64,000 nt of DNA, taken from the NCBI GenBank assembly GCA_905182995.1, contig CAJJDP010000018.1, positions 558,001 to 622,000 of the forward strand, written 5' to 3'. Under the pieces are notes generated by a model. The model had not been told where the DNA came from. It did no database searches and was given only the letters and a program-made list of their open reading frames with translations. Numbering within the stretch: position 1 is the stretch's first letter; every line of letters starts with the position of its first letter. Position numbers and translations under genes: made by a program. Positions 50,180 to 62,604 of this stretch are shown one piece after another. This DNA is from Paramecium octaurelia (lineage: Eukaryota; Ciliophora; Oligohymenophorea; Peniculida; Parameciidae).

Positions 50180-51196
50180 TCAGAATAAGACATGGAAACC
50201 CATGCTTGATGGTTATTAAGTTGAATTGCATCTATTTCTGGTAGTACTTGGAGCTGAAGATTTAGGTCTTGTAAAGAATTTGCGACTACTTATATTTCCT
50301 TGTCTCAAATCAAAACTTTAGGCCATTTAAAATGATGAAACATTTTTAAAAACCATATCATCGAATTTTAAGAACTTTTTTATTATTTGTGTATTTTTGA
50401 TAACACTATGATTGCATTTAAAGGAACTGTTTAATTTCTAATTTAACCTGCTTTAAAGATTCTGATTTTAAGATTTTAGAAATTCATTATTAACTTATAA
50501 ATCATCCCTACTTTTTTATAATTTTTAGATAGACTTTTGATATTCAAGAAGTTCTTTAGATAGATTTGGAGTGAGACTTTATTATTCTTCAACTAGTACC
50601 TTTTGTTCTTTATTAGGTTTCTATTTTTTCTATTTATTCTGGGTTGTTTAAGTCCCAATGGAGGGATTCTCCTATTGATTGTTATTCATCATTTCGAGTT
50701 GAATATTCTGTGATTCAATCAGTGTTGGCTTTTAAGGATCCTTCAAAGGGTTAAGACCAACTGATTGTTGTTGGTGGTTAGGATTAATGAAAATTTCAGC
50801 TAGTTACAATTAGAGGGTATTCTTATGAGAGAAATATTCAGATTCCGAAATGATATTGTGACTTTTAAGTTGTAAGAGGAGGGAATTGATCTTCTAGGTT
50901 AAGAGTTGATTAACAATTTCAAGACACATATAATTTTTGGTCTGAATAGATTTAAATTCTTACTCTAATATGAGTTTTGAGTATTGTTCATTCTTTAATC
51001 GGAGTTATTCACACATTAGTTTGCATTCCTCATATTATTGAACAACTAACAAAAGTTGTGATTTGTATTTAGATTCCAATTATTTCATCTATTAGATAAC
51101 ATAATCGTGCGCTTTGGATTATAGCAAAGTTAATTTATCTCTGAGTTTAATTTCTTATGAGTCCCTTAACACTTACATGTATTAAATTTGATTCAT
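50180..51196 (-). CDS. Coiled-coil protein, unknown
   Basis: 338 residues, single exon. The N-terminal 140 residues are strong coiled coil (RDKLTLLQSKAHDYVIQQMK; QYEECKLMCEQLRLKNEQ). A disordered Asn/Gln/Pro linker and a second short coil (LLEYQKSIQKLQKSRDDLQ) follow, and a Ser/Arg-rich tail ends at TGA 50180. Two close ATGs (51196, 51178) could start it. Confidence 0.72.
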
Positions 51197-51406
51197 ATTA
51201 ATTTGTATTTATTATAATATATTGTTGCGATTCAAAAGACATTTATAAATTTATGATTAATTTTTCTTTATTTACTCTGCAAAACAGAAGAGATGCTTAT
51301 TTTCAATGAGTAGGAGTCTCTCGAATTTTCTCCTTTATCATTTGAGTTCTAAGTATGAAATATGTTGAGTAGTGAATTATAAGTTATAAATGAATTTGAT
51401 AATTTT

Positions 51407-53869
51407 ATGTTAATATATATTTTATTATTGGGGTTAATTAATACTTAAAATGGACCCGTTTTGATTGAGAAATTCGGAAGGAGCAAGAAGAAATAGGTTC
51501 AAGCACCTCCACCAGATTTTGAGTGCATCGATGAACTTGATGAAGATGATGCCCCGCCTAAGGAATACCCATTGAAAGTGGGATCTTTATATCATTTATC
51601 TGATGGGTGGTATTTGAGATCAGAGGATTCCACCAATTAATAAGTGACTCTAATAAACATGAATGATATAAGCAGAATCAAATTTGTTGAGAAGGAGATA
51701 GAAGCAACATTACCTGACAAATAGCCAGAACAGAAATTAAAGGACATGGAATGGACACCTTTATTGGCATTCGAACGATTTCCTAGGTAAAGAGGAGGTC
51801 ATTCAATGCATTCAATAGGAGATTACGTAGTGTTGTTTGGAGGTTGTTTGTTGAACATTTAATGCTTCAATGACTTATTTTTATTTAATGCAAGGACACG
51901 TATATGGACGACACCAAAGGTATTTGGAATACCTCCAGTAGGTAGAAGTGGATTCGGATCACTGGTTAATGGAGCAAGACTGTATATATTCGGAGGACAT
52001 ACTATGTAAGGGTTGGTCAATGACTTATTTGTATTTGATTTGGAGAGTAGAAGTTGGAATTAATTGTCATGGCCAGGTTAAGCACCAACACCAAGGGCAG
52101 GTCATAAAATGGTATTGACAAAATTGGGAGGTTTAATTTTTGGAGGGTTTGTTGGAGAAGTATACACAAATGACATATTTATTCTGGACTTTGTAAATGA
52201 GAGATGGGGAAAACCATCAGGTGGTGGAGATGTGCCTCTTGGAAGAGAGAGTTTCTCAATGACTTATCATCATGGGTTGACTTATGTTTTTGGAGGTTAT
52301 GCTAAAGGATTGATAATGAATGATCTATATACAATCAATGAAGATTTGATTTGGCAGAAAAGGGAAGTGGAAGGTGATATTCCTAGTCCTAGATAAGGAG
52401 CAGCTATGGCTGAATATGATAATAGAATATTTATAGTTGGAGGATGCAATCCCATATTATTTGAATGCTATAATGATGTTTATACATTAGATACTCAATC
52501 GATGACCTTTGCTAATGTGACTGTGGAGAAGAAAAGAAATTTAAGACAAGTTGCTTATGGTAGTATGGTATTCGCAGGATCTTTATTGATTCATTTTGGT
52601 GGATGCAAATTATTAAAACATTGCAGTGATTCATTAATAGGATTGGCTGTGGCATCAGCTGAAACATGTCCTCCTTGTAAGAATGATGGAGAGTGTAGAG
52701 CTGGTCATTGCAGTTGCAAATAGGGTTGGCAAGGAATTGATTGTACTTAGAAGGTTCTCTGTAAGTAAAATTGTTTGGAATAAGGAATATGTTTAAGTAA
52801 TGGATATTGTAAATGTTATCCTGGATACACAGGATCTGTTTGTCAATTGAATGTGCCATGTCCAGGTAATTGTACTGATGAAGAACATGGTATATGTGAG
52901 TTGGATGGAAAATGTAAATGTTTTGAAGGATTCTCAGGTGTCACATGTAGTGGTAATCCTGAAATCGATAGCAAATTGCCACAATCAACGGGATGTTTGG
53001 ATGAATGCAATCACAGAGGTTAATGTAATTTTGAAACTGGATTGTGTGCATGTGAGGATGGATTCAGTGGTCCTGATTGTTCACTTGTCTAAGGAACAGA
53101 ATCTGGGTATACTTCTATTTGGGATCTATTAAAGGAGTATGACGGTGAACACGAGAATGATTTAGAACCAGCAGATGCAGGAGAAGAGGATTTAAAAGAA
53201 TTTATTTCGACTGGATACAAATTTAATCAAAGGTAAGAAGGACCAATGCCAATGTTTGATGATGATATTGATAGAGTATATTATGTAGATGTAGATGAAA
53301 ATGGTCATGTTGTAGACGATAATCATCAAAACAATAATAATTAAAATGATAATGCTCAACAATAGGATCCTAATAATGAAGATAATAGTAATTATCAATA
53401 ATCATTACAATCTGATCCTAAATTTAAACCTTACAATATTTAAGGAGAGAATACCAACAATCTCAATATCTTACAATCCAATCAAAATCCTTTTTCATTC
53501 AATTTTATGATGGTACCTCCCAAGGTTTCATCCAAAGAAGAAGATCCATTTAAATTGTTGTTATTAGATGAATGTCCTAAAAGATGCTCAGAACATGGAG
53601 TATGCATTGAGCATGAGTGTTATTGCTGGTTTGGTTACACTGGAGATTGGTGTTAGGCTGAAAAAGTCAGTGATTTCTATAAGGGATGGACAAAAAAGGG
53701 AGTGATTTAGGCATGCGTCATAAGTTTCATAGTGGGCATGATTATCGGCTATGGCATAGTGTTGCTAATGAAAAAGAGAGGAAATAATGATGAATTTAGA
53801 AATATGTCTGAGGTTCCAAGTCAGAATATTGATGACAATGAAGGAGAAGTGGAAGAACTAATTATATGA
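51407..53869 (+). CDS. Type I membrane protein with kelch propeller and EGF-like repeats
   Basis: 820 residues, single exon. Signal peptide MLIYILLLGLINTQNG. Six or so kelch-type blades follow (VVLFGGCLLN, LYIFGGHTM, GLIFGGFVGEVYTNDIF, TYVFGGYAKG, IFIVGGCNP, LIHFGGCKL). Then come four EGF-like modules (CPPCKNDGECRAGHCSC; CLSNGYCKCYPGYTGSVC; CELDGKCKCFEGFSGVTC; CNFETGLCACEDGFSG). An acidic Asn/Asp-rich stretch and a fifth EGF-like motif (CSEHGVCIEHECYCW) precede one TM helix (VISFIVGMIIGYGIVLL) and a short acidic tail. The layout recalls attractin/MEGF8-type surface proteins. Likely a cell-surface adhesion or receptor protein. Confidence 0.88.
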
Positions 53870-54030
53870 TATATAATTATTATAATCATTTTATGAAATA
53901 GTCATATTAACATGTAATGGATTTGATCAATATTATGCAGACATAATCAGTTGCGTGTCACAAGAACGAAATATTAGAGTTTAGTTTTGGTGTAATCTGA
54001 TAATTATTTATTTAATAAATTATACATAAT

Positions 54031-56803
54031 ATGGAAGAAAAGGAGATTGAATTATTCGGGAGCAATACTAAAATTAAAGATCAATAATAAGATGAATAGG
54101 AATAGGAATAAATACAATATCGAAAGCAGGAATATAATTGCATCCGATTGTTGACTTTGATGCTAAAAAAGAATCTATTGCTCTTTCAAAGATAGAAATG
54201 TCTCTCCATCTTTTTATTCTTATCGCCGTTATTGATATGTCTATTAATCTTATTATGGCAATACCTTGTGGATCGATTCACAGGATTCCTGATAATAGAT
54301 CCACCTATAAAAGATATATTGAAATAAATCCCAAGATGCACATCTTATAATGATAATAATTGCATAACGATCGGATATTTCGTACTGGGACAAACCCAAG
54401 ATTGGATAACAAATGTAATGAAACGAGTTGCCCATACAAATCACCTTAAATATGATTAGGATGTCAAATTTATAGGAAATTATGATCAACCAAGTCAGAT
54501 TTCAGAATATCTATTGTCTCATATGAATCTCACTTAAATAGCAGTAGTATTTTGTACAGATTCTTGGATGTTGTATGATAAATAGCCAGAGATTTCAATC
54601 CCATGTTAATTTGAAAGACTTGATAAATAGGTAGTGTTCTATACCATATTGTACAATTACACTCTATTGTACAGGTCTCCATACTTATCAGACATGAAAA
54701 TAGCATATCCTAAAGATGCCTATGCATCATCTCTCAAAATCAGTTTGGACAACGCAATACTGAGGGAGTTCACCAAAATTCCTAAAGAAGATGACGAAGA
54801 ATTCTTGTATATATCTTAATAGGAATTTCCGACTATCCCAACTAGATTTATGTAAGGAATAGACATCGTGGGCAATTACGGTGCGTTTTACTTCTTTGCT
54901 CCCTACTTGCTTAACTTTTTGGTGTTAATAAATGAGATGCTGTAAGAAAAGGGCAAGAAACTTCGATAAGGTTTAACAGTGATGGGATTGACCCACACAA
55001 TTTATTGGATTAGTTGGAGTATCACAGCGTTGATTCTAGTAATCATTTTGACAATCAACCTATTGATTTGTGGGTAAGTGTTTAGGATGGACTTCTTTTT
55101 AAACACACCTAATTTGATTTTGTTCATTTTGTATGTGACTTTTGGTTTTTCGATTTCATTGGTAGCATTCTTTATAGTGGTTGTATGTCCAGATGTGAAA
55201 AATGGATATACAATAGCCTATGGATTCATACTAACAGCAATCCTGATGCAGATGTGTTTTACTTAAGCAGGGATGTCAATTCTATTTTATCGTTTAGATG
55301 CTTCTAGTTGGGTGAGTGTGGCCAGAATATTAATGAGTTTGTATCCAGCATTCAAATATTCATTGATTTTTGCAGATATTTCTATAAAGTCTTGTCGACA
55401 TTACTCTTTGGAAGAAGGGAGATGGGTAGAAGGAGATGGATTCACTTTTGCTGACTTATTCGCAGTAAATAGTGGTAAAGTATAATTGGATAAGAATGTC
55501 CAATATCAATCGCCATGTGCAATGGATAACTATTTCCATTTATTGTTGGCATGTATGTTCTACATCTTGTTGACATACTACTTCGATCACATTCTTGAAA
55601 GTGTATGTTTATTATTCATTAATAGAATAGAGGAAAGGCTGATTCATTATTGTTCTGCATCACTAAACCCTTTAACATGTTCTTCAAGTCTCCTCCTTAG
55701 CCCATCACTGATCTTCAATACTAGTGTCATACCAATGATTCAGCTCAATTAGAGAAGGAGAGAGTAATCAAGAATTCCAATAACAACTATGTGGATGGGT
55801 TGAGAATCATAGGGTTAAGTAAGACTTATCACAAATATCCCTTCAATATAATATCCAAAGATGATGTTCATGCTCTTAAGGATATTTATCTAGAAATAAA
55901 TTCTGGAGAATGTCTGGCATTGTTGGGACATAATGGAGCAGGCAAGACTACTTTGATTGGATTGTTGACAGGGATGTTCAAACCGTCTAAGGGAACTGCT
56001 CAAATTATGAATTATGATCTCAATGATATGGAAAAGATTAGAGCTATGTTAGGGGTGTGTCCACAATTCGATATTCTATGGAATCAATTGACTGCAGCTG
56101 AACATCTAAGAATGTATGCTACGATTAAAGGATTGCATAGAGATCAAATAGAGAATGAGATAGATCTTAGATTAAAGGAAGTTGAATTGTTGCATGTCAA
56201 AGATCAACAAATTCAAACATACAGTGGAGGAATGAAAAGAAGAGTTTCTTTGGCTATCAGTGCGATTGGGAATCCAAAGATCATTATAATGGATGAGCCA
56301 ACCACAGGAATGGATCCCAGAGCTAGGAGGCAGGTTTGGAAAATGATTAAGAATATGAAACAAAATAGAGTTGTGATACTAACTACACATGCTATGGAAG
56401 AAGCAGATGTGTTGGCTGATAGGATAGCTGTGATGGCTGAAGGATAATTGAAAGCTATTGGTACGAGTTTGTTTCTGAAGAACAATTTCTCAGATGGATA
56501 TAGAGTCAACATTATCACTGATTAGGTGGATGAATGTTTATCAAAAATAAAACTCTTATTAAATTAATTTAAACTATTAGACACCAGTGGTGGTAGCATT
56601 TTGTAAATTTATCATTTTATTTCAGAATCTCCATACCCTTCTAATATATGCAAGATTTGAAGGCCTTGTTTGAAGTGTTCGAAAAGAAAGAATCCGATTT
56701 ATCTGAAACCTAATTGCAATTAAGAAAACTCATTAAGGATTGGGGATTGAGTCATGCAACATTGGAAGAGGTCTTCATGAAAGTAACTAGATGTTGTGAA
56801 TGA
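54031..56803 (+). CDS. Half-size ABCA-type ABC transporter
   Basis: 908 residues, two 23-nt introns. A first TM helix (LSIFLFLSPLLICLLILLL) precedes a lumenal domain of about 230 residues. Five more TM segments follow, then one nucleotide-binding domain with Walker A GHNGAGKTTLIG (about residue 625), signature YSGGMKRRVSLAISAIG, Walker B KIIIMDEPTTGMDP and the switch His in LTTHAMEEADVLADR. The GMDP and R-rich context after Walker B is ABCA-like. One TM half plus one NBD means it must dimerise, unlike the full-length human ABCA proteins. Probable lipid or sterol exporter/flippase of plasma or internal membranes. Confidence 0.93.
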
Positions 56804-56884
56804 TAATTGTTATATTATCGAACATTTATTAAAGTTTGTTGTATCTATTATTTAATCAAATTTTCCTATTATTTAATACTTATT

Positions 56885-57638
56885 ATGAAATCTCAAGCTG
56901 TCTTTACTTATTCCTTCCATACCTCCAGAGATCCTTGTCATTTTTAATTTACAAAGACCATCCAATAGAAACATAAACATTCATTTAGTGATCTCTTTGC
57001 TAGTAATTAATTAGAACAGCGTATCAATTAAAAGATAAGAAGAAAGAGTTGTCATTGCAATGAATGTGGTAGAATGAGCAAATTCCAATACAAGTTTATG
57101 AATCTCAAGCATCACTAACCACAACCAAGGAATCAGAGTTACACTCTTCATGCATCAACAGAACATAGGCCAATTTAAAATAGATTCTCTATTTAACTTC
57201 CAAGTACATCCTACTCATTATTCAGATATCCAACACATTCGCAAAAGTTAGGGCTCCTTTCGTGTCAGTAGAAAATAGTTAATCAATGATAAATCTGATG
57301 AACAAAGATCTCCACTTATGCTCTACGACTCTTCCTTTGCCAGGTCCTCTATTAGTACAACCTAGAAATTATTGGAAGATACTGCTCACAAAAATAAACC
57401 TTTCAGACCAAGTGTTTTTCATTCTCATGATGGACCTTCTCCACTTGTACTTAAATCTCAGCAATTAATTACTGAGAGACTTCCTTAAACTGAAAGATCT
57501 ACAAATACTAAAATTAAACTCCGCAATAATCCTAAACTCTTGTGCCCGCTCTTAATTGGGTTTACTAAAAAAGTTTTAACTTTTTCAAAAATTAAACCAA
57601 CTTAGACAAACAAACACAATAGATTTAAAACATAATGA
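56885..57638 (+). CDS. Tandem Cys-motif family, member A
   Basis: 243 residues, one 22-nt intron. Basic, Ser/Gln/His-rich and mostly disordered. The only ordered-looking spot is RRKSCHCNECGRMSKFQYKF (about residue 65-85), with Cys spaced CxCxxC and a trailing Gly. The same block recurs in the two genes to the right, so this is the first of a three-gene tandem family. The CxCxxC spacing could bind zinc or copper, but there are too few ligands for a standard zinc finger unless it dimerises. No known family recognised. Confidence 0.72.
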
Positions 57639-57896
57639 TATTCTTTATAATTTTATATTTATGTTTTAAACTTCTTAATAATTATTGTATATAATCATCA
57701 AAGAAATAAATAAAACAATTTTGAATTAAATCATAATGTTTGACTTCGATATGTTTATAATTTAAATTAACTTATATTTTGATAATGAATATTATTTCTA
57801 TTTCATTTTATAATATATTGTAATAATAAATATAAGATTTTATTTAAGAACAGTAATTACAACTATATTAAATTATTAATAAATTGAGAACTCACT

Positions 57897-58781
57897 ATGT
57901 CTTCATCAACAAATCAAAAATTAATAAAAAGCAGGAACAAAAGTTTTATTCGTCCTCAAAATCATCAAATAAGTGAATAATTTAAATAAAGAAGAAAAAG
58001 TTGTAATTGTGAGTCATGTGGATAACTTAGCTCTCTATAATTCAAGTTTCTGAATTTATAATCATCTGATTCCCATCTTTCAATCAACAAACCAAAGAAA
58101 TATTAGAGCATTGAATCTACATATATGGATTCTCAAGATGCCATCATTGCAAATAATTAAATTCATAAACCTTAAGCAATCGAAGTTAAATTACAGCGCC
58201 ATACAAACCCTAATACAAGTCTGATTTAAACTAATTAGTTCCACTATCCAAAGAAATAACGCTCAAATAGTTGTTGTTGTGACGAATGTGGAAATATTAC
58301 TAAATTTCAATCATCAGCAAAGTTAATTTATATCTAATAGATAATCAAAAACAGACACACTAATTTTAGAATTAAAAGAAACCTTGATTAAATGTTCAAA
58401 GGAATCAGTCCAATCGAAAAAAAATAAGAATAAGAACCTGAAGATGATGAAAATTATTCACCCTATACAAATCAAATCACCTCATTTAGAAGATCAAATC
58501 TAATATTGAATCAACGTACAAAACTACTCTCAAAAGGTTATTAAGGCAGTTCCAGAAAGGTATTCCTTAAAGATGCTTGCAAAACAACATTCTTTACTAA
58601 AACCAATTCAAATACTAGGGATCTTACAATAAAACCTGAAACCTATACTCCAAACGTTACAAAAAAAAAACTAAACCTGCCAATTGTGAAATCCTCTAAC
58701 AGCAAATCAACATAAGTAGCCAATGAAGTTCAACTTTTTAAATTTACTCCTAAATTAAATAGTATTAATCTAATATCTTGA
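57897..58781 (+). CDS. Tandem Cys-motif family, member B (two motif copies)
   Basis: 294 residues, single exon. Two copies of the family motif: QRRKSCNCESCGQLSSLQFKF (split here as RRKSCNCESCG then LSSLQFKF, about residue 40-58) and RSNSCCCDECGNITKFQ (about 125-140). The rest is basic and Ser/Thr/Asn-rich. The first copy is closest to that of member A, suggesting an internal or unequal-crossover duplication. Same strand as A, 258 bp downstream. Confidence 0.72.
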
Positions 58782-58867
58782 ATTAAAGATGACTATTATT
58801 AAAATTTAATATTTATTATTTATTTGAAGTTGTATTTCTTTTAAGCTATTCCAATATTTTGAACACA

Positions 58868-59788
58868 ATGAGAAGATAAATAAGTAAAAAAGACTACACT
58901 ATAAAATGTGAAATTGTTTTAAATAAAATCTCTAACTCTAGAAGTTTTAACATTTAACAAGTTTAAGATGATGTAATCGAATAACCAAGAGGTTTAACAA
59001 GAAGAAAAAGTTGTTACTCTTAATTATTTGGATACATGAATAAATTCTAAAATCGATACCATAATATTTTACCTGAATTAAAAACCAAATATTGTACTTA
59101 AGATAAGGAGACAAAGGAAACCTATAGAAGACAAACGTAAATAGCTGAAGATACGGTCATAAGGAAATTTCGAAGAGGCCTTTAAGAATTGACAAAATGC
59201 TAAACTGTTATATAAACTCTAAAAATGCTTAAAAATAAAAATAGAAACATCTAAAATTTTATTAAATAAATGAGAACTCCTAATAATAAAATTGTGCAAG
59301 AAAAAACAAGAAGAAACAGTTGCTTTTGTTCAGAATGTGGTTCACAAAGTCAGTTTTAATTGACTCATTAAAATGATCCATATTTCAATTATTTCAATTA
59401 TAATGAATTTTTAAAAAGAAAGATAATTGATCCGAAATTCAACAAGTTTAAAAATAAACTATTATCTCAAATATAATTAGAAAATATGAAAAAAAGCTTC
59501 GTTAATGAAAATAAATCATAAATCAATAAATATAAAACTGTTTCAAGAACTACTAATCTATTATTAAAGCTATCCTCAACAAAACTTTCAAATTAAAATT
59601 AGAGATAATTTTCTATTCAATCAAAAAGAGTTAAAACTGAATTCACACAATGCTCTCCTAAGTCATTCAAATAATACTCAAGTCAAACTACCAAATATAG
59701 AAAATTTGTAACCTATTCCAACTATTAGTCAATGATTACGAATTAAACTAAAGATAGCTTTAAATCTTTGGCTTCTATATACAAATGA
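58868..59788 (+). CDS. Tandem Cys-motif family, member C (two motif copies, first degenerate)
   Basis: 306 residues, single exon. First copy TRRKSCYSQLFGYMNKFQ (about residue 51-68) keeps RRKSC and the FQ end but has lost the second and third Cys. Second copy TRRNSCFCSECGSQSQFQ (about 150-167) is intact. Lys/Gln/Ser-rich throughout. It begins 86 bp after member B. The loss of ligands in one copy argues that one intact CxCxxCG unit is enough for function, or that this copy is decaying. Confidence 0.7.
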
Positions 59789-60299
59789 GACGTCATTATG
59801 AGTATTGAAAAAACTTATAATATAATATAAATCTTTATAAATAAGAATTATAATCTTAAGAGTTTAGTCTTCCAAAGTTTGTTAAATTAACCCATTCTAT
59901 ATATATTCATTTTTATTAATGGTTAAAATCTTAAACTATACATTATTCTAGACTGAATTAAAATTAATCTTTCAAAAGTCACGAGAATTTCTTTCTTGCA
60001 TTAATAATTAATAAGATTACACAAATAAGCTACCATTTGTAACATTTTTCTTATCAATTTAGGAGAATCTAAAGAAAATGAAGAAAACCTTAGAATTAAA
60101 GGAAAATTCATTGTTTATATTTGCCGAATAAATAATATTATTTCTGTCTCATATGTTCAAGTTTTGAGAGGAATTCAATTAATAAAATTTCAAGCAGCGG
60201 ATTTGAATAATTGAATATTACACTAAACTAAACACACAGTATTTTCAATTAAAGAAATTATGAATTGTTATAATATATAATTTAAAATTCAAAATTAAG
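59789..60299. other. Intergenic region with an orphan coding-like fragment
   Basis: Mostly AT-rich spacer before WRAP73. The stretch 60064-60214 reads like the 3' end of a gene and is listed separately. Nothing else seen. Confidence 0.5.
60064..60214 (+). pseudogene. Orphan coding-like fragment, possibly a kinase KA1-type tail
   Basis: An open frame ending at TGA 60212 encodes RIKGKFIVYICRINNIISV followed by YVQVLRGIQLIKFQAADLNN. This pattern of strands, basic turn and final amphipathic helix resembles KA1-like C-terminal domains of CHK1/AMPK-related kinases. No ATG, catalytic domain or convincing upstream exon is present. Either a remnant of a lost kinase gene or chance. Confidence 0.3.
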
Positions 60300-61633
60300 A
60301 TGAACTTTAGTGAAATCTTTCCAGGTGTAATATTTGCTTAATTTGCACCAAATAGCAAATACATTGTGTTAAGTAATGGAACAAGAGTAATTGTAAAAGA
60401 ATCTGATTAATTACAATCAATTAATTTTACACATTCATAAATTAATGATGCTTAAATACAATAAATAGAAATATCACCTAATAGTGAATTAATTGCATTA
60501 AGTTATCCAAAAAAGGGATACGTAGAAATTAGAAAAATAGATGAAATTAATTGGTGTGCAAGAATTGATGACAGTGTTGAAACTATTTAATGGTGTCCAG
60601 ATTCTATTTAATTAGCTGTTATTAGTGAATTTTAAGTAAAAATAAATAAAATCATTATAGATTAAAGCATCAATTTACAATTTGAATAACAAAAACGTGA
60701 CTCATTTTAAAAACCCAAAATAAATTTCATTTAGTCATAATGGGAGATTCATGGTAATGAGCGAAAGAAAGGATGCTAAAGATTTTATTGGAATTTATAG
60801 TGTTAGAGATTGGAAATTATTGAATTATCAACCTTCTGATACCTTAGATACAGCATTATTACAATGGTCACATAATGACTCGTTCATTGGAGTTTAAGAC
60901 ACTGAATTAAATGTAATTTGTTTTATCGAATATTGATTAGTTTCGACTCAATCTTCATTGTCCTTGTTAAGGTCTATAAATGAAATTTGAACCTTATTCA
61001 TATTCACTTGGTATCAAAGTTAGTAGGTTTGCTAATTAAAGTGATTTGATGGCTGTTGGAGCTAATGATGAAAAATTAAGAATCATTAATTTACTGACAC
61101 TTAAATAAATAACAGAATTAGAGCATAAGATTACAAAGGATGTTTTAATCTATAAAGAAGAAGAGTATTCTGATTAATATTCATAGAGGGTAGTGACTAA
61201 ATGTAATATAATAATATGATAATTAGTTACTTAAATGGAATAAGGTTGTAAAATCAATATCTCAAAGAACCAAAATGGTATTAGTTTATTGGAATGGAGT
61301 TATAAGGACGACTATATTGCCACTAAGTTTGATGGAATGTAAAATTGTGTCTTCATTTGGGACATGGAATTATTGACCTTGAAAGCTATAATGGTTTAAA
61401 TATTACCTGTTAAATCTTTTACATGGTCGAAAAATTCTACAACTCTAACAGTTTGTACTGGAAGTAGTAAGATATTCTTTTGGAATCCAACATGTACATC
61501 TGCTTGCGATATGCCATTCGATAAGAACTTCCATGTTGTAAAAATAGATTGGAGCACTGATCAAAAAAGTATGTTACTTTTTGATAAATCCGATGTTGTT
61601 GTTGCTTATCCAACTTTAGATGACAGTTTTTGA
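60300..61633 (+). CDS. WRAP73: WRAP73 (WDR8) WD-repeat protein
   Basis: 418 residues, introns of 25, 28 and 24 nt. It has the family's start (FSEIFPGVIFAQFAPNSKYI), repeated W-containing blades (IQWCPDSIQLAVI, LLQWSHNDSFIGVQD, LLEWSYKDDYIATKFD, NCVFIWDMELLTLKAI) and the end VVKIDWSTDQKSMLLF. WRAP73 acts at centrosomes, basal bodies and spindle poles with SSX2IP. Length and blade order match a complete gene. Confidence 0.9.
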
Positions 61634-61782
61634 TTAATTAATATATTAAATCACCATATGTGTCTAACATCAACATATGATATATTTGTGAGTGTAAATG
61701 AAAATAAAAAGACTATATTTAATATTTTAAAATGAGCGATACCCAATTCATAAGGAATTTAAATATCAAACAATAATTGCAA

Positions 61783-62019
61783 TCAAATAAGCTAACAGCA
61801 TTCATCTGCCACTTCGGTATCAGGAGAGACATAGTTGTATTTTTTCCAACATTCTACTTCAATAACAGTTTGAACTTGCTTCCCCTTCTCTATTTCATCG
61901 ACAAATGTTATTTTGTGTTTCTTTAGTCCTTTCATTATTTCTACACCAGTCTTGTCCTTCCTTTTTATTTTTTGAACTACTATCTAATCTTAATTCACAA
62001 TATTATTTGTTAATTCCAT
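61783..62019 (-). CDS. Small protein with C-terminal CCQLI
   Basis: 78 residues, single exon. Charged and Lys/Val-rich (HKITFVDEIEKGKQVQTVIE), then VECWKKYNYVSPDTEVADE and the terminal CCQLI. The Cys pair four residues from the end looks like a lipidation site, though it is not a strict CaaX box. It converges with WRAP73, 149 bp apart. No named family recognised. Confidence 0.6.
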
Positions 62020-62604
62020 ACTATTATAAATATGAACAAATCCTTCTCAAAACACTTAAGATCCTTTCTTTAAACTCATTTTTAAAAACAAAAAAATTGT
62101 ATAGAATTACATTGCATTAATACTTAAGGCATTCTCAATTTTGATAAACCACATATTATTCAACATTACAACTGATAACTGCAATAAAATACTTAGAATA
62201 ATTCTCATTTTTTATTATATATACTCTTCTCTTTAATATCAAAGGGCTTTTATACAATAATACAATCTTTATACTGCCTTATAAACTAAGAATTATTAGC
62301 GATAAGCATTTATAAGAATATAATTATTAATTAAGACAACTTTTATTCTTTTATAGTCTAATATTAGATAAAGAAGGTAGTTATAGCTTTTATTGATTTC
62401 AGAATAAGTACCTTCATTAACAGAACTTAGAATTAAAAGCAATTAAAAATACTGAAGTGAGTAAAAATGAAAAAAAAATTATAAAATTTTATTCTGAAAA
62501 TAGTATAATAGGACTGGAAAAAAGGTTTAGATTATTTGATTTATAATCATCTTGTTATATTTATAATATAATGATTGATAATATTGTAAATTTTAACATT
62601 TAGT
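62020..62604. other. AT-rich intergenic region
   Basis: No supported gene on either strand. Short frames occur but have no start, motif or splice support. Confidence 0.55.

Noticed and set aside
52851-53132. 93-residue + strand Val/Asn-rich ORF
   Set aside because: Second-frame reading through the EGF-like region of the kelch/EGF gene.
61905-62120. 71-residue + strand hydrophobic ORF that looked membrane-like
   Set aside because: Antisense over the small minus-strand gene with the clearer C-terminal CCQLI frame.
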